Assembly (NCBI GenBank): GCA_048213135.1
Contig: PS015221.1
Coordinates: 22,782 to 66,016, forward strand
Direction of reading: 5' to 3'
From: Reclinomonas americana ATCC 50394
Taxonomy: Eukaryota; Jakobida; Jakobea; Jakobida
DNA: 43,235 nt
Shown here: positions 10,410 to 20,500 of the stretch, in pieces
Position numbering within the stretch: position 1 is the stretch's first letter
Layout: every line of letters starts with the position of its first letter
Made by a program: the position numbers and the translations under genes
The notes under the pieces: generated by a model
What the model was told of the DNA's origin: nothing
What the model saw: only the letters and a program-made list of their open reading frames with translations
Database searches by the model: none

Positions 10410-13288
10410 ATGAAATTCGGGCGTCGTCTCTACGAGTACTCGGTGCCCGAGTGGTTCTCGCAGTACTTTGCCTACAAGGCGCTGAAGAAAATGGTCTCAA
10501 TCCTCGGCGACGCTCTCGCACTCCCTGCTCCGGTGAGTGGCCTCTCTCTCTCCCTCCCTCTCCTCTCTTCTCTCCTCTCTCTCTCTCTCTCTGTGCACTC
10601 TGTTCATGCATGTGTCTGTGTGTGCGCCAAAAGCTACGTGAGCACCGAGCGCATTCCGTGTCGTCGGACGGCGCGAACACCGAGCTTGTGTCGCTGGTCA
10701 GCGGCGGTGCGGCAGGAGCGGCAGCTGTGGAAGTGGATTCCAGCAGTGAGCCGAGTCTGCCGGCGAGTGACTCGTTCACCGTCATCAAGCGCCTCGGTCA
10801 CATCAATCGTCACTTCAACCTGGGCGTGTCGGCGATTGTCGAGGTGCGTGCGCATGCGTGCGTGCGCGTCGCCTTTGGGCGCTACTTCCTCTCACGCCAC
10901 TCAAACTCATCGCAGCTGGATGCTTTGGATGCGAGCCAAGTGCCGTGTGTGACGCGCGCGCTGGCCGTAGAGCTCATTCTGGAGGCGTACCGCGTGCAAA
11001 TGGCCAAGGCCAGCAGCTTCTTTGCGGAACGCGTGGCGCCGGCAATGCAGCGGTGGGAGGAACTGAAGACGGTGGCGCCTCGCTCGCTCCTCTCCAAGGA
11101 CGCGCTCAGAATGCCGGCCTCCGAGTACGCGGATCTGCTGAGCGCGGCGGAGCGCACGTTCAAGGAGCAGTACTCGATGGTGTTTCACCTCGAGAACTTT
11201 TGGTGAGCTCTCCTTCATCTTGTGAATGCTGTTGCTTGCCCCCCCTGCTGCCTGACTGACACTCTTCCATGCATCTCGCACAAAGCATTCTCAACGTGAC
11301 GGCCGCACTCAAGATGCTCAAGAAAGTGCGCAAGAAAATGCGCGCGCGTCGACACGCCCCCCAGGCGACGCTGGCCGACACGCAGCAGAAGATCGAGGAG
11401 TGGGATTTGGGTCGGCACGCGGTAGAGCTCAGCCAGGTGTGCGATCAGCTGGAGAGACTCTTCGAGAAGCTGTTTGTGCACAATCCGCGCATGCCCACCT
11501 CGTCGTCGTCGCTGTCGGTTCGCGGAATGCGCCAACCGCATCACGCCGACTCGTTCCTCGGAGGTTTGTTCATCGGGCTGACAGCATCGTGCCTCATGGC
11601 CCTCGGCTTCATGTTCAACGGCGATGTGTCGACGAGTATCAACTCGGCGCACTACGCCGCCGAGCTGGCTCTATTCCGTTGCCTGTTTGTGATTGGCTTG
11701 GCCTTTGTCGGCTGGAGCCTCAACACATACGTGTGGCAACTGTACAAGATCAACTACGTGTTCATCTTTGGCTTCGACCCTCGCACCACCCTCACCCCGC
11801 ATAGGGCACTGGCAGTGGCCACGGCTTTCATGGCGGTCTGTGGCGTCTTCTTCTTGGTGTGGATGACCATTATCTCGTCCGACCTGAAGACCGCCGTTCC
11901 ACGACAAGTGTTTGTGTATCCTGTGGTTGCGGTCGGTGCGTGTATGTGAGCCTTCGCGATAGCCGTCTTCGAATTCTCTGTGTTCACTTACGTTCCGTTG
12001 CAGTGGTCTTGGTGCTGATCAACCCGTTTCGCATCATGAATTACTCGGGTCGCATGCTCTTCCTGCGCACCACCTTCCGTATCGTGACGGCGCCGTTCCA
12101 CATGGTGACGTTTGGCGACGTGTTCCTCGGCGACATTTTCACCAGCCTGACATCCGCGCTGAACGACTTCTTCGCGAGTATGGCGGCCGTGGCGACAAGT
12201 GAGGTTCCGCTTGGTCTGACGCTGAATCGGACAATCACTGCACTGGCACTGGGCTTGCCGTATCTGTGGCGCATGCTACAATGCTTGCGGCGGTATCGAG
12301 ACACGCGACACGCGTGGCCACATCTGGCCAACGCCGTCAAGTATTTTTCGGCGTTCCCCAACGTCGTGTTTGGTGTGCTCGAGACGTACGATGGGCGCTA
12401 CTTGGTGCCACTGATCGTCAGCTACGTCGTGTCGGCGGTCCTTCGTCTGTACTGGGACTTGAAGGTTTCGTTGTGCGGCGCCTAGAGCTTGCTTCATTCC
12501 ATGCGTGCATGTACCCACTTGCGCGCCGCAAACAGATGGACTGGGGACTGTTGGATTTCAAGCAAAAGAAACACTGGCTCCTTCGCAAGGTTGAGAGCTC
12601 GCCATATGGGCTTCGTTCTCTGCCAACTCTCATACATGTGTGCTCATTGCTTGCGTTTTTTTTTTTGCAGCAACTGACGTTCCCCAAGTTTGTGTACTAT
12701 GTGGCCTTTTTCCTCAACTGTGTTCTCCGCATGGCATGGATCGTGCAGGTACGTGTGTACGCGCGTGCTCTCCTCTCTCCCCGTTGTCTGGTCGTGACTC
12801 TCGTCGTGCAGGTTACCATTATTGTACGCAACAGTCTGGCGAGGCCATTTGTGCAAGTCGGTCTCGCCGCCGCCGAAGTCACTCGCCGTGTCGTGTGGAG
12901 TTTCATTCGTGTGGAGAACGAGCATCTGACCAACTGCGACGGCTTCCGGGCCTTCAAGCTGACGCCTCTCCCGTTCCAGCCAGTGCACTTGCAAGATACG
13001 GCGACCGACCCGAATGCACAATCGGCGCAAACCATCGAGTTGGAGGCGTCTGTCGCCATGCTGCCGACCACCGAGAGCGCCCGTCTGCGTGCGCTCTCTG
13101 TACCACTAGTCAATAGCGATGGTAAGTCACACTATGTGTGCGTAAGCACAGGACCACCACTTCTTGCACACCTGACAGTCGCCTTGACAGGTGAAGCCGA
13201 GCAGGCGCTCTCAAGAACTCCTGACGCGACCGACTGGGAGCAGCGTTTCAATCGTCGCTCCAAGTCCATCCATTTCCATCATCTGTAA
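10410..13288 (+). CDS. XPR1: SPX-EXS phosphate exporter, XPR1/PHO1 family
   Basis: Known: XPR1/PHO1 proteins export inorganic phosphate across membranes and sense inositol pyrophosphates through the SPX domain. Nine exons (10410-10532, 10634-10843, 10916-11202, 11286-11935, 12004-12464, 12536-12589, 12671-12748, 12812-13121, 13191-13288) add up to exactly 757 codons with the TAA stop, so 756 aa. N-terminal SPX: MKFGRRLYEYSVPEWFSQY then YKALKKM, and later ALKMLKKVRKKM, which supply the expected basic ligand surface. Membrane and EXS part: GGLFIGLTASCLMALGFMF, FRCLFVIGLAFVGWSLNTYV, YVFIFGFDPRTTL, VFLGDIFTSL, LPYLWRMLQCLRRYRDT, ANAVKYFSAFPNVVFG, YWDLK/MDWGLLDF, TFPKFVYYVAFFLNCVLRMAW and FIRVENEHLTNCDGFRA, all EXS hallmarks. 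The C-tail of about 100 residues is hydrophilic. The start is the first Met of SPX. An AATAAA lies two bases after the stop. Confidence 0.96.
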
Positions 13289-13290
13289 GT

Positions 13291-13296
13291 AATAAA
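13291..13296 (+). terminator. Polyadenylation signal AATAAA
   Basis: Lies two bases after the XPR1-like stop codon. Cleavage 10-30 bases downstream would fall just before or inside the convergent LRR gene, whose stop is at 13327. Confidence 0.7.
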
Positions 13297-13326
13297 TGTA
13301 CCAGTAGTCCATGTATCCCGCGGACT

Positions 13327-15841
13327 TCAAAGCTGGATGTCGAAGACGCCGGCAGCAACGAGTGTGCTCGCGGCATATGCACACGTCTCCGCATCGCGGC
13401 TCACGTCGTTGTAGCGCAGATCAAGAAATCGCAGCACGTGGCCGCCATTGAGCAGAAGTGAGTCGGTGAGACGCTGGACGGTGGTTGCACTTACGGCATT
13501 GTCTGCAGAACAGGCCGTGTGTGAGTCCAGCGCACGCAGTCACAAAAAAGAGAAGCGTGGTAACTTTGTACATCCAAATGCTGGAGTGTCTCATTGTGAC
13601 GCAGCGCCGAGACGAGGCCAGCACCACTCAGATCGTTGCCACGAGCGATGAGTGTCTTTAGCGCGCTGTCGTTCACCAGCAGTCGCACGAGGTTGTCGAA
13701 CGCTGCGTACTCCCGGCTTGAGTCACACCCTTCAACACGCGGATGAATGGGATGAGGATACCTGCAATCGAGTCCGGGTCCAGGATCATGCCGCTGATCT
13801 CCAGCACCTCCAGACTGCTGCTCCACACCACCGCCGTGCCCAGCATCTCCAGATCGTCCTCGTGGAGCCAGTTCTCTGTGTCGCGAGAATGAGAAAGGCG
13901 GAAAGACCGCCAACACGCGCCTCATGCACGCACCATTCAACTTGAGCGTGACCAGCGGCGATTCGCGCAGCGCCGCCCACGCCACAGACATGGCGTCAGG
14001 ATCCGGCTCGGCCACATTCATATTGTCGAGTGCTGTCTCTCAGAGGTCAGGACAGAGTGGGTGCGTTTGTGGCGTTCTGTGCGTGCGCGTTGCGCAACTC
14101 CACACGCGCGACAAGTCCAACGAGGTGAGTCGACACACCCCGTCGGAACTGATGGCATCGAAAATGGGGTCGAGTGACACCAGTGTCCCCGGAGCGCCGG
14201 CCACCGACAGCGAGCGCAACGAGGACGTTCGCCGAATCAGTTCGTTGGCCACCAGTTGCACGCCCTCCGTCGACCCCAACAGGCGGTGGCCGCCGACGCC
14301 AAAGTGCACCAGCTTGCGGTGTTCACGAACCACTGCCAGCAACGGTTGCAGCTCTCGTGGATCGAGCTGATTATCGGCAAACTCAAACGCGAGTAGTGGC
14401 AGAGCGCGACTCGCCGACATGCCCAGCTGCTCTGCCAGCGCCTCCACTGTGCGCTGAATGTCGGATGCGCGGGCCAGCGGCAGAGTGCCTGTGGCGAGGT
14501 CTCTCATTGTTCAGTATTTTTGTGGCACAACACGAAGAAACCGCCGAAGACACAGCGCACCCGACAGCGTGAGGTGCTGCGTCGTGCATGCGGGATCCGT
14601 GCACACGATTTGCATGAGGGCCACATGATCGTCTGCAAAAACACTGCGGATGAATAACGTAGCCACATAAAATGCTCCCAAACACACTTTTTCCGAACGC
14701 AACCAAGCGACAGAACCACACCGCCAATGGTCAGCGTGCGCAGCTGACACAGCAGGGCGCGTGAGGGCAGCGGACTACACGTGGCAGCATGCAGCACCGA
14801 CACTGGAGGTCGCTCAAAGCGGATGCACAGCGATCGGAGGGAAGTGGCGCCCGGCATCGCCTCCAGTGCACTCGCCCACCACCGCTGCGCAGTGGTCAGC
14901 GAACGCTCCACTCCACCGCCGCCACTACCACCGCCATGCCGCGCAGCTCGTCGCGCTTGCGACGCCTCCCACATGCGCACCGCGAGCATGGCACCACCAC
15001 CTGCACTCGCGTAGTCATCGTCGTCGTCGTCGTCGTCGTCATCATCAAAGTCGTCATCTTGCTGGCAAAAATCCTCGTCGCCGGCATCAAAGTCCCCCAG
15101 TTGTAGCAGCAGATCGTCGTCATCTGCATCTGCATCGCCACCATCCACACCCGGGCCACCAGCGCAGCCTAGCCACCAGTGCTGTGCGTCACGCATCTCC
15201 GGCGAACCGACACCCGGCGGAACAACTGTTGCGCATCGATCGGCATCAACACCAAGGCGCCCCGCACTCACGTCGCCCGACAACAACAACAACGCAACTC
15301 GCATCAATCTCCAGCGACTGCAACTGCGGTGCACGCGACAGCAACGCCGGCACGAACCACGACGCTGCACGACGACTCTTCTTGACCGGTGCCGTCACCT
15401 CCAGCCGAAAGCGATGCCACATGCGCACGGCCTCCTCCTCGCGAAGAAGCCGATGCAGCTGTTGGTACGTGCCAGCACGCAACGCCATTGTCACCTCGTG
15501 CAGGCCGCACACTGCGTGGAGTGTGGATTACACAGAGAGGCAGTCATGCATGCACAGACAACTCACTCTCGTGCGTACCAAACAGCGGCGCAACGCCGAC
15601 GCCGACGGTGACCACTGATCGCACATCTGCGGATGTCAGAAACGAGAACACATCTGTGCACGTTCGCTGTGAGACTGGGGGAAGAGAGAGAGAGAGAGAG
15701 AGCGGAGGGCGATGAGCGGAGAACGAAACTGTGCCACACCTCCTGCAATGTCGCAAACAGTGCAGTGAGAGTCAGGAGAGAGATGAGGTGCGGGAAGAGC
15801 AGCAACGCAACTGCAGGCAGAGGCAAGTCGACAAACCTCAT
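13327..15841 (-). CDS. Leucine-rich-repeat protein, possible N-terminal F-box, acidic insert
   Basis: Seen: several ribonuclease-inhibitor-like repeats on the minus strand, including LRSLCIRFE, LRTLTIGG, LRSLSVAGAPG, LTSLDLSR, LVTLKLNG, LEVLEISGM, LKTLIARGNDLSGAGL, LQHLDVQ and VLRFLDLRYNDVS, ending DIQL and a TGA at 13327. The proposed start at 15841 (MRFVDLPLPAVALLLFPHL) and the next exon (TDVFSFLTSADVRSVV) have the look of an F-box region, which would make it a substrate adaptor of an SCF ubiquitin ligase. That is weak inference. Near 15014-15050 an insert rich in Asp and Glu holds 11 Asp in a row from GAT/GAC repeats, and a Gly-rich stretch (GGGSGGGG) follows. The splice between CLRRF (about 14535) and LPLARASDIQ (about 14480) is unclear, so two neighbouring genes cannot be excluded. 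Confidence 0.68.
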
Positions 15842-15905
15842 CGATTCTCTCAGCTCGTGGCAACAACAAAGTCAGTGTCCTGTCACTCTCCTCTTCTTTT
15901 TGTTG

Positions 15906-16108
15906 NNNNNNNNNNNNNNNNNNNNNNNNNNNNNNNNNNNNNNNNNNNNNNNNNNNNNNNNNNNNNNNNNNNNNNNNNNNNNNNNNNNNNNNNNNNNNNN
16001 NNNNNNNNNNNNNNNNNNNNNNNNNNNNNNNNNNNNNNNNNNNNNNNNNNNNNNNNNNNNNNNNNNNNNNNNNNNNNNNNNNNNNNNNNNNNNNNNNNNN
16101 NNNNNNNN
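15906..16108. other. Assembly gap (203 N)
   Basis: Run of N between the LRR gene's upstream side and the 3' end of the small membrane protein gene. Confidence 0.99.
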
Positions 16109-16358
16109 CACGCACACACAATCAATCACAATGTACATGTGCGCGTAGTGAGGCAGCAAAGGGACGCACCTCGGGTGTCGGACCCTTCAGTGAGGTCATC
16201 AAACCTGTGCATGTATGAGCAGAAGAGAGAGTGAGAAGAAGGGGGAGTGTGGTGTCGGGCACCTCACACTCACCATAGCCAATGGCGATCGGAGTGAAAA
16301 AGTAAAAGAGGCCGACGCCGATCTTGCCGCTGCGTGTGCGCACAGTGAAGCGACCCAT
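16109..16358 (-). CDS. Small one-helix membrane protein, unknown (3' end in gap)
   Basis: Two exons on the minus strand. The first starts at ATG 16358 with MGRFTVRTRSGKIGVG and a hydrophobic segment GVGLFYFFTPIAIGYG. After a GT-AG intron of about 70 bases it continues LMTSLKGPTPE, then another donor leads into the gap at 16108. The short basic N-terminus before a single helix resembles small inner-membrane subunits of mitochondrial complexes, but I recognise no family. It lies head-to-tail after the universal stress protein gene, with about 157 bases between. Confidence 0.45.
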
Positions 16359-16515
16359 GAGCGTTGGCAGCGATAGCTCCGTGCACCACACGATCGATTC
16401 CACGCGGAGATTGATTGATTGAGAGCTCGAGTGGGACAACTTTGTGATAACCATTCCCTCGCTTTTACTCTCACATCGCTTATTGGCATTCCCTGTGTAT
16501 GCCGTGGTGTGCCAT

Positions 16516-16964
16516 TCAATCGTCTTCACCGGGTCGGCACACCAGCACCTGCGCGCAAAAGTGTGAATTTCTCTCCACGAGCAACGTCGACGCACACCAG
16601 AAGATCGCCAACTCACCGAGCATGGTGCATGGCTGCTCACCACATACAGATATGAACCAAATACGCGCATCAGCAACACGAGAGCAAGACGCCGAGGTCG
16701 ATCACACTTCGAACAACGCAACTGCACAACGTACTCGGAAACGCTGCCGATCAAAGCTCGCTGGGAGACGATGAGCAACAGAAGATGCACAAAGGACCCC
16801 CCCGAGTGCCTACCTTTATTGCGCCCATTCCGCGCGATCCAATGACTGCAGAAGAGAATGAGGAAAAAAAGATGCTGCAGAAAGATGCGAAGGGCGACGA
16901 CGTAACTGATCATGTCGACGCGCTCGGCAGTCGCCAGCTCCACCAGTCCCTCTCGTGCCTTGCC
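16516..16964 (-). CDS. Universal stress protein, ATP-binding UspA type (N-terminus in gap)
   Basis: Four small exons join into the C-terminal half of a UspA domain: KAREGLVELATAERVDMIII, GSRGMGAIKRALIGSVSEYV, VHHAPCSVLVCRPGEDD and a TGA at 16516. The exact motif G-x2-G-x9-G-S, which binds ATP phosphates in the MJ0577 subgroup, is present (GSRG, nine residues, GS). The join VDMI to IGSRGMG uses a 60-base intron that itself reads as a false membrane helix. UspA proteins act in stress survival as homodimers; whether this one stands alone or is part of a larger protein cannot be seen because the N-terminal half is lost in the gap at 16965. Confidence 0.9.
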
Positions 16965-17226
16965 NNNNNNNNNNNNNNNNNNNNNNNNNNNNNNNNNNNN
17001 NNNNNNNNNNNNNNNNNNNNNNNNNNNNNNNNNNNNNNNNNNNNNNNNNNNNNNNNNNNNNNNNNNNNNNNNNNNNNNNNNNNNNNNNNNNNNNNNNNNN
17101 NNNNNNNNNNNNNNNNNNNNNNNNNNNNNNNNNNNNNNNNNNNNNNNNNNNNNNNNNNNNNNNNNNNNNNNNNNNNNNNNNNNNNNNNNNNNNNNNNNNN
17201 NNNNNNNNNNNNNNNNNNNNNNNNNN
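16965..17226. other. Assembly gap (262 N)
   Basis: Run of N between the universal stress protein gene (minus) and an unrelated plus-strand C-terminus. Both gene starts lie in it, so the two are divergent. Confidence 0.99.
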
Positions 17227-17393
17227 TGTTGCAGGAGCTGCGGAGAACGCAAACGGTGCACGGGCAGCAGCAGTCGCGTGTGAATCGTGAGAAGCTCGAC
17301 GAGTTGTTGTTCAGCGTCAAGAATCGCCAGGGATCACCTCCGTCGGCCACCACTTCTCCGCCTGCGTCCTCCACGGAAGGTGCCAACAAGTAA
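17227..17393 (+). CDS. C-terminus of an unrecognised protein
   Basis: An open frame leaves the gap and ends at a TAA at 17393. It reads LQELRRTQTVHGQQQ, then NREKLDELLFSVKNRQ, then a Ser/Pro/Thr-rich tail ending TEGANK. The first half is charged and helical, perhaps coiled coil. Since the gap is 262 bases and the USP start also lies there, this is either a small protein or an exon whose partners were lost. No family is recognised. Confidence 0.45.
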
Positions 17394-17569
17394 ACAAGAA
17401 AGGTACTGCTTGCGCTGCTTGTATGTTTGTTTTTTGATTGTTGTTTGGTTTATTATTCCATCCAGAGAGTGGCGGTGTGGTAATTGTGTGTGTGGTTGTT
17501 GTGTGGCACACGACGATGGTCGTGGCGAAAGATTGGTAGTTGTTGTTGTTGTTGTTGTGTGTCGCTCGA

Positions 17570-20500
17570 TCACACCGGACCGAGTCGTTTCTCAATGGCC
17601 GTGAGCAGCGCCATCCACTTGGCATTGCGCTTGACGCTGTCCATTCCCGGCCTCCATGGGTCCTCGCGCAGCTCCTGCAGCATGTCGCAGATCTCTGGTG
17701 TCTGGCGCTTCCACACGCGCTCCATCAGCTTGTCGTCGACTTCGACGAGCGCCAAGATCTCCTCCTTCTTGCCCTGCATTGGTGGTTTCTGTTTAGTCAA
17801 CACGCAAGCAAGCGAGAATAACTGTGGTGGCACTGTACCTTGCGCTCGGCCTGCTCACAGCGGAACTGGAAGGCGCACCACCACAGCGAGAGGCAGACGC
17901 AGACGCGAATCCATTCGCTGCCGAGCTCGCGCTCCGAACCGCATCGGTTGACGCCCTCCACCAGCGCTGTGTAGGCTCGCTCCCATTCTTGATCGGTGAA
18001 GGGGAACTCACGCCAGTCGCCGTCGCCCAAGTACGACGGATCCACTGAGCGCGTCAGTCGGCGGCACATGGCTCGACCCATGCGGCGAATGAGCATAATC
18101 CACGGCATCTGGTGGTCGTTGGCACGCCGCAAGAGCGCCAGCTGCGAGGACAGCACACTGATGGCAGTGGCCAGGCGCGCCTCACGCACGAGCACATCCG
18201 ACAGAGTGACAGCCACCCATGGTCCCATGGACTGTCTCCGCAGCGCCTCCATGTCGCTGAGCAAGTGCAAGAACACCTCGTTGACATCGCGACACAGGGC
18301 CAGCTCCTCTTCGGCAAACTGTTCGAGCATCTCGTCGGCAGTCGTCGAACCGACCGCCGAGACCGCAGAAGGCGGTCGCGGCATACCGCTGTCGTCCTCG
18401 CGATCGTCCTCGCCGCAGCTGCGCAGACGGTAGTACTCGCACAAATGGTAGTGATACAGACACAGTTTGCGGTAGGCGATCTTGTCGTGGAACTTGGCGT
18501 AGCGGAAACCGTCGACACTGAGGCGGCGCAGCAGAGACCAGTCGGCCAAGAACGAAAGCACGTAGCCACTGTAGCCGAAGAACAGCACGCGGCTCTCGGC
18601 ATGCGCAGAGGCGTCGGCCAAGGACCAGCTGCAATGCATAGCACGCGATGAGGAGCTCAGTACATAGAGGAGCAAATCAACAGCCACGGCAACGCACCTG
18701 ACACGGAAACAGCGGTCGGCCTCGGTGTACTTGCCGAGATGTGCGTACATCTTCGCCATGACGACATAGGTGGTGACGCCGAGGTCGGTACATCGCGGGT
18801 AGTGACGCATGGTGTTGCAGTGCTTGCGCTGATCGAACATGTGCTCAAAGTCCTCAAAGGCCTTGACTGCCGGCAGCGGGTCGCCCTTCATCGACATGTA
18901 CACAATATTCATGCTGTGCACACACATGAGGTGAGCATATGTCCACACACACACAAGCGACACAGACGGACACAAAGTCGATCTTACCGGCAGTAGTCGA
19001 CGCGGCGGAACTCGTCGCGAAGCTGTGGCTGCAGTTCGACAATGCGCTCCCAGAGCGCATCGCACTCGGCAATCTTGCGCTCCCCCGACTCGGTCTGCAT
19101 CTCCAACTCCATGAGCGTGCACAGCAAGTCGAACAGCAGATCGTGGTACAAGTCTCCGCCGAGCTGCACAAGCAACACACAATCAGGAAACAGCGAAAAA
19201 GGCCGATGTAAGCAAGTCAAGGACATTGTACCTCGCGGTTGGTCTCCAGCATGTCAATGGCACTGTTGAGCTGTGTGCGCGTCTCGACCTCACTGTCGGC
19301 CAGTTGCACCATAGAGAAGGAGCAGAGCTTGAGGAAGTGGAAACGGTACTCGAGCATGGCGGGGCATGCGACTGCGACGACAGGTGTGGTGAGCGCACAA
19401 AACGACAACCACATCGTGCGTGATGCGTCGTCAAAAACCTTCGCCTCCAAAGTTCTCCATCAGGTGGAGTCCTCGTCGCAACACAGACACGGCCATGCGG
19501 TGCTTGGAGGTTGCCGCCAGCGTGCATGCGTACTGGTAGACAAACATGAGGCCTTCGACAAGCTGCGTCAGGCGGTCGGCATCTGCTCCACAACACACGT
19601 GAGAAGAACGTTTTTCCACAACTTGATTCGGCTATTAGTGCGGCGCAACTCTTGGCCAGTGGCGTGGCCGCGCGACCGGCAGTGTACAGGTACGAAGTCA
19701 CCACATCCGACAAGCCCTGCAGCGAGTGGTGTGCCAGACGCGCCACGACATTGTCGTACTTGGGGTCGTAGCGGTCGAACCATGATGTCGGCACAAACTG
19801 TGCACCACAAGACCTAATTAAGAGACGCACGTGAACACACGAGCAGGCAGTGGTGCGACGAAACGGGCAGTTTGCCAATGTAGTACTCGTACAACAGGCG
19901 GTGACATTGGCCTCGGTGAGATGGCAAGATCTGGTGATACAAGGCCCAGGCCGTGGTCGTGTTGCGGAAACGGAACGAATACTCGACCTGCACACCGATA
20001 CAGTCAGTTGTGGCACCGCGACACCACACATCACTGACAGACTCGACACAGACCTCGGGTGCACGGTGCAGTCCGGCTCGCTGCAGTTGTGCTCGGCGGT
20101 GCTGGAAGGCTGCGTGGATGCTCGGAGTCTCCAGCGCTTTCACAGGCAAGCTAACGCCAGTCGGGAGAGACAAATGCAGCAACGAGTCTTCGGTCTCCTC
20201 GACAGTTGCCGCTGTTGTTGTGGACGAGTAGCGCACGAGGATGTTGAGGCCGAGAGCGCGGTCAAGAATGGCGTACACGTCGAGCACGGAGATGTCAGCG
20301 CGTGGTACCATGGCCACTACAATCTCGTGCAGTACGGCCGCCGGAATGTGCTCGTCGAACACCGTGGCTATCCCCAGACACACAGAGTGAGTACTGTGCG
20401 TGCGCATTATCCTCTGTGTGCTGCTGCAAACTTACCGAGCCGCAATACGTCCTGTTCAATCGCCGGCAACTCCAGCAGAGTGTCCTCCACGGCGCTGGAG

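Noticed and set aside
12595-12670. Extra hydrophobic stretch (HVCSLLAFFFLQ) in the XPR1-like gene
   Set aside because: Part of the intron between exons 6 and 7 (pyrimidine tract before TTTTGCAG). The nine-exon model without it keeps frame exactly.
16845-16905. Hydrophobic segment SYVVALRIFLQHLFFLILFC read as a membrane helix
   Set aside because: It is a translated intron. Removing it joins VDMI to IGSRGMG and gives a perfect universal stress protein motif.
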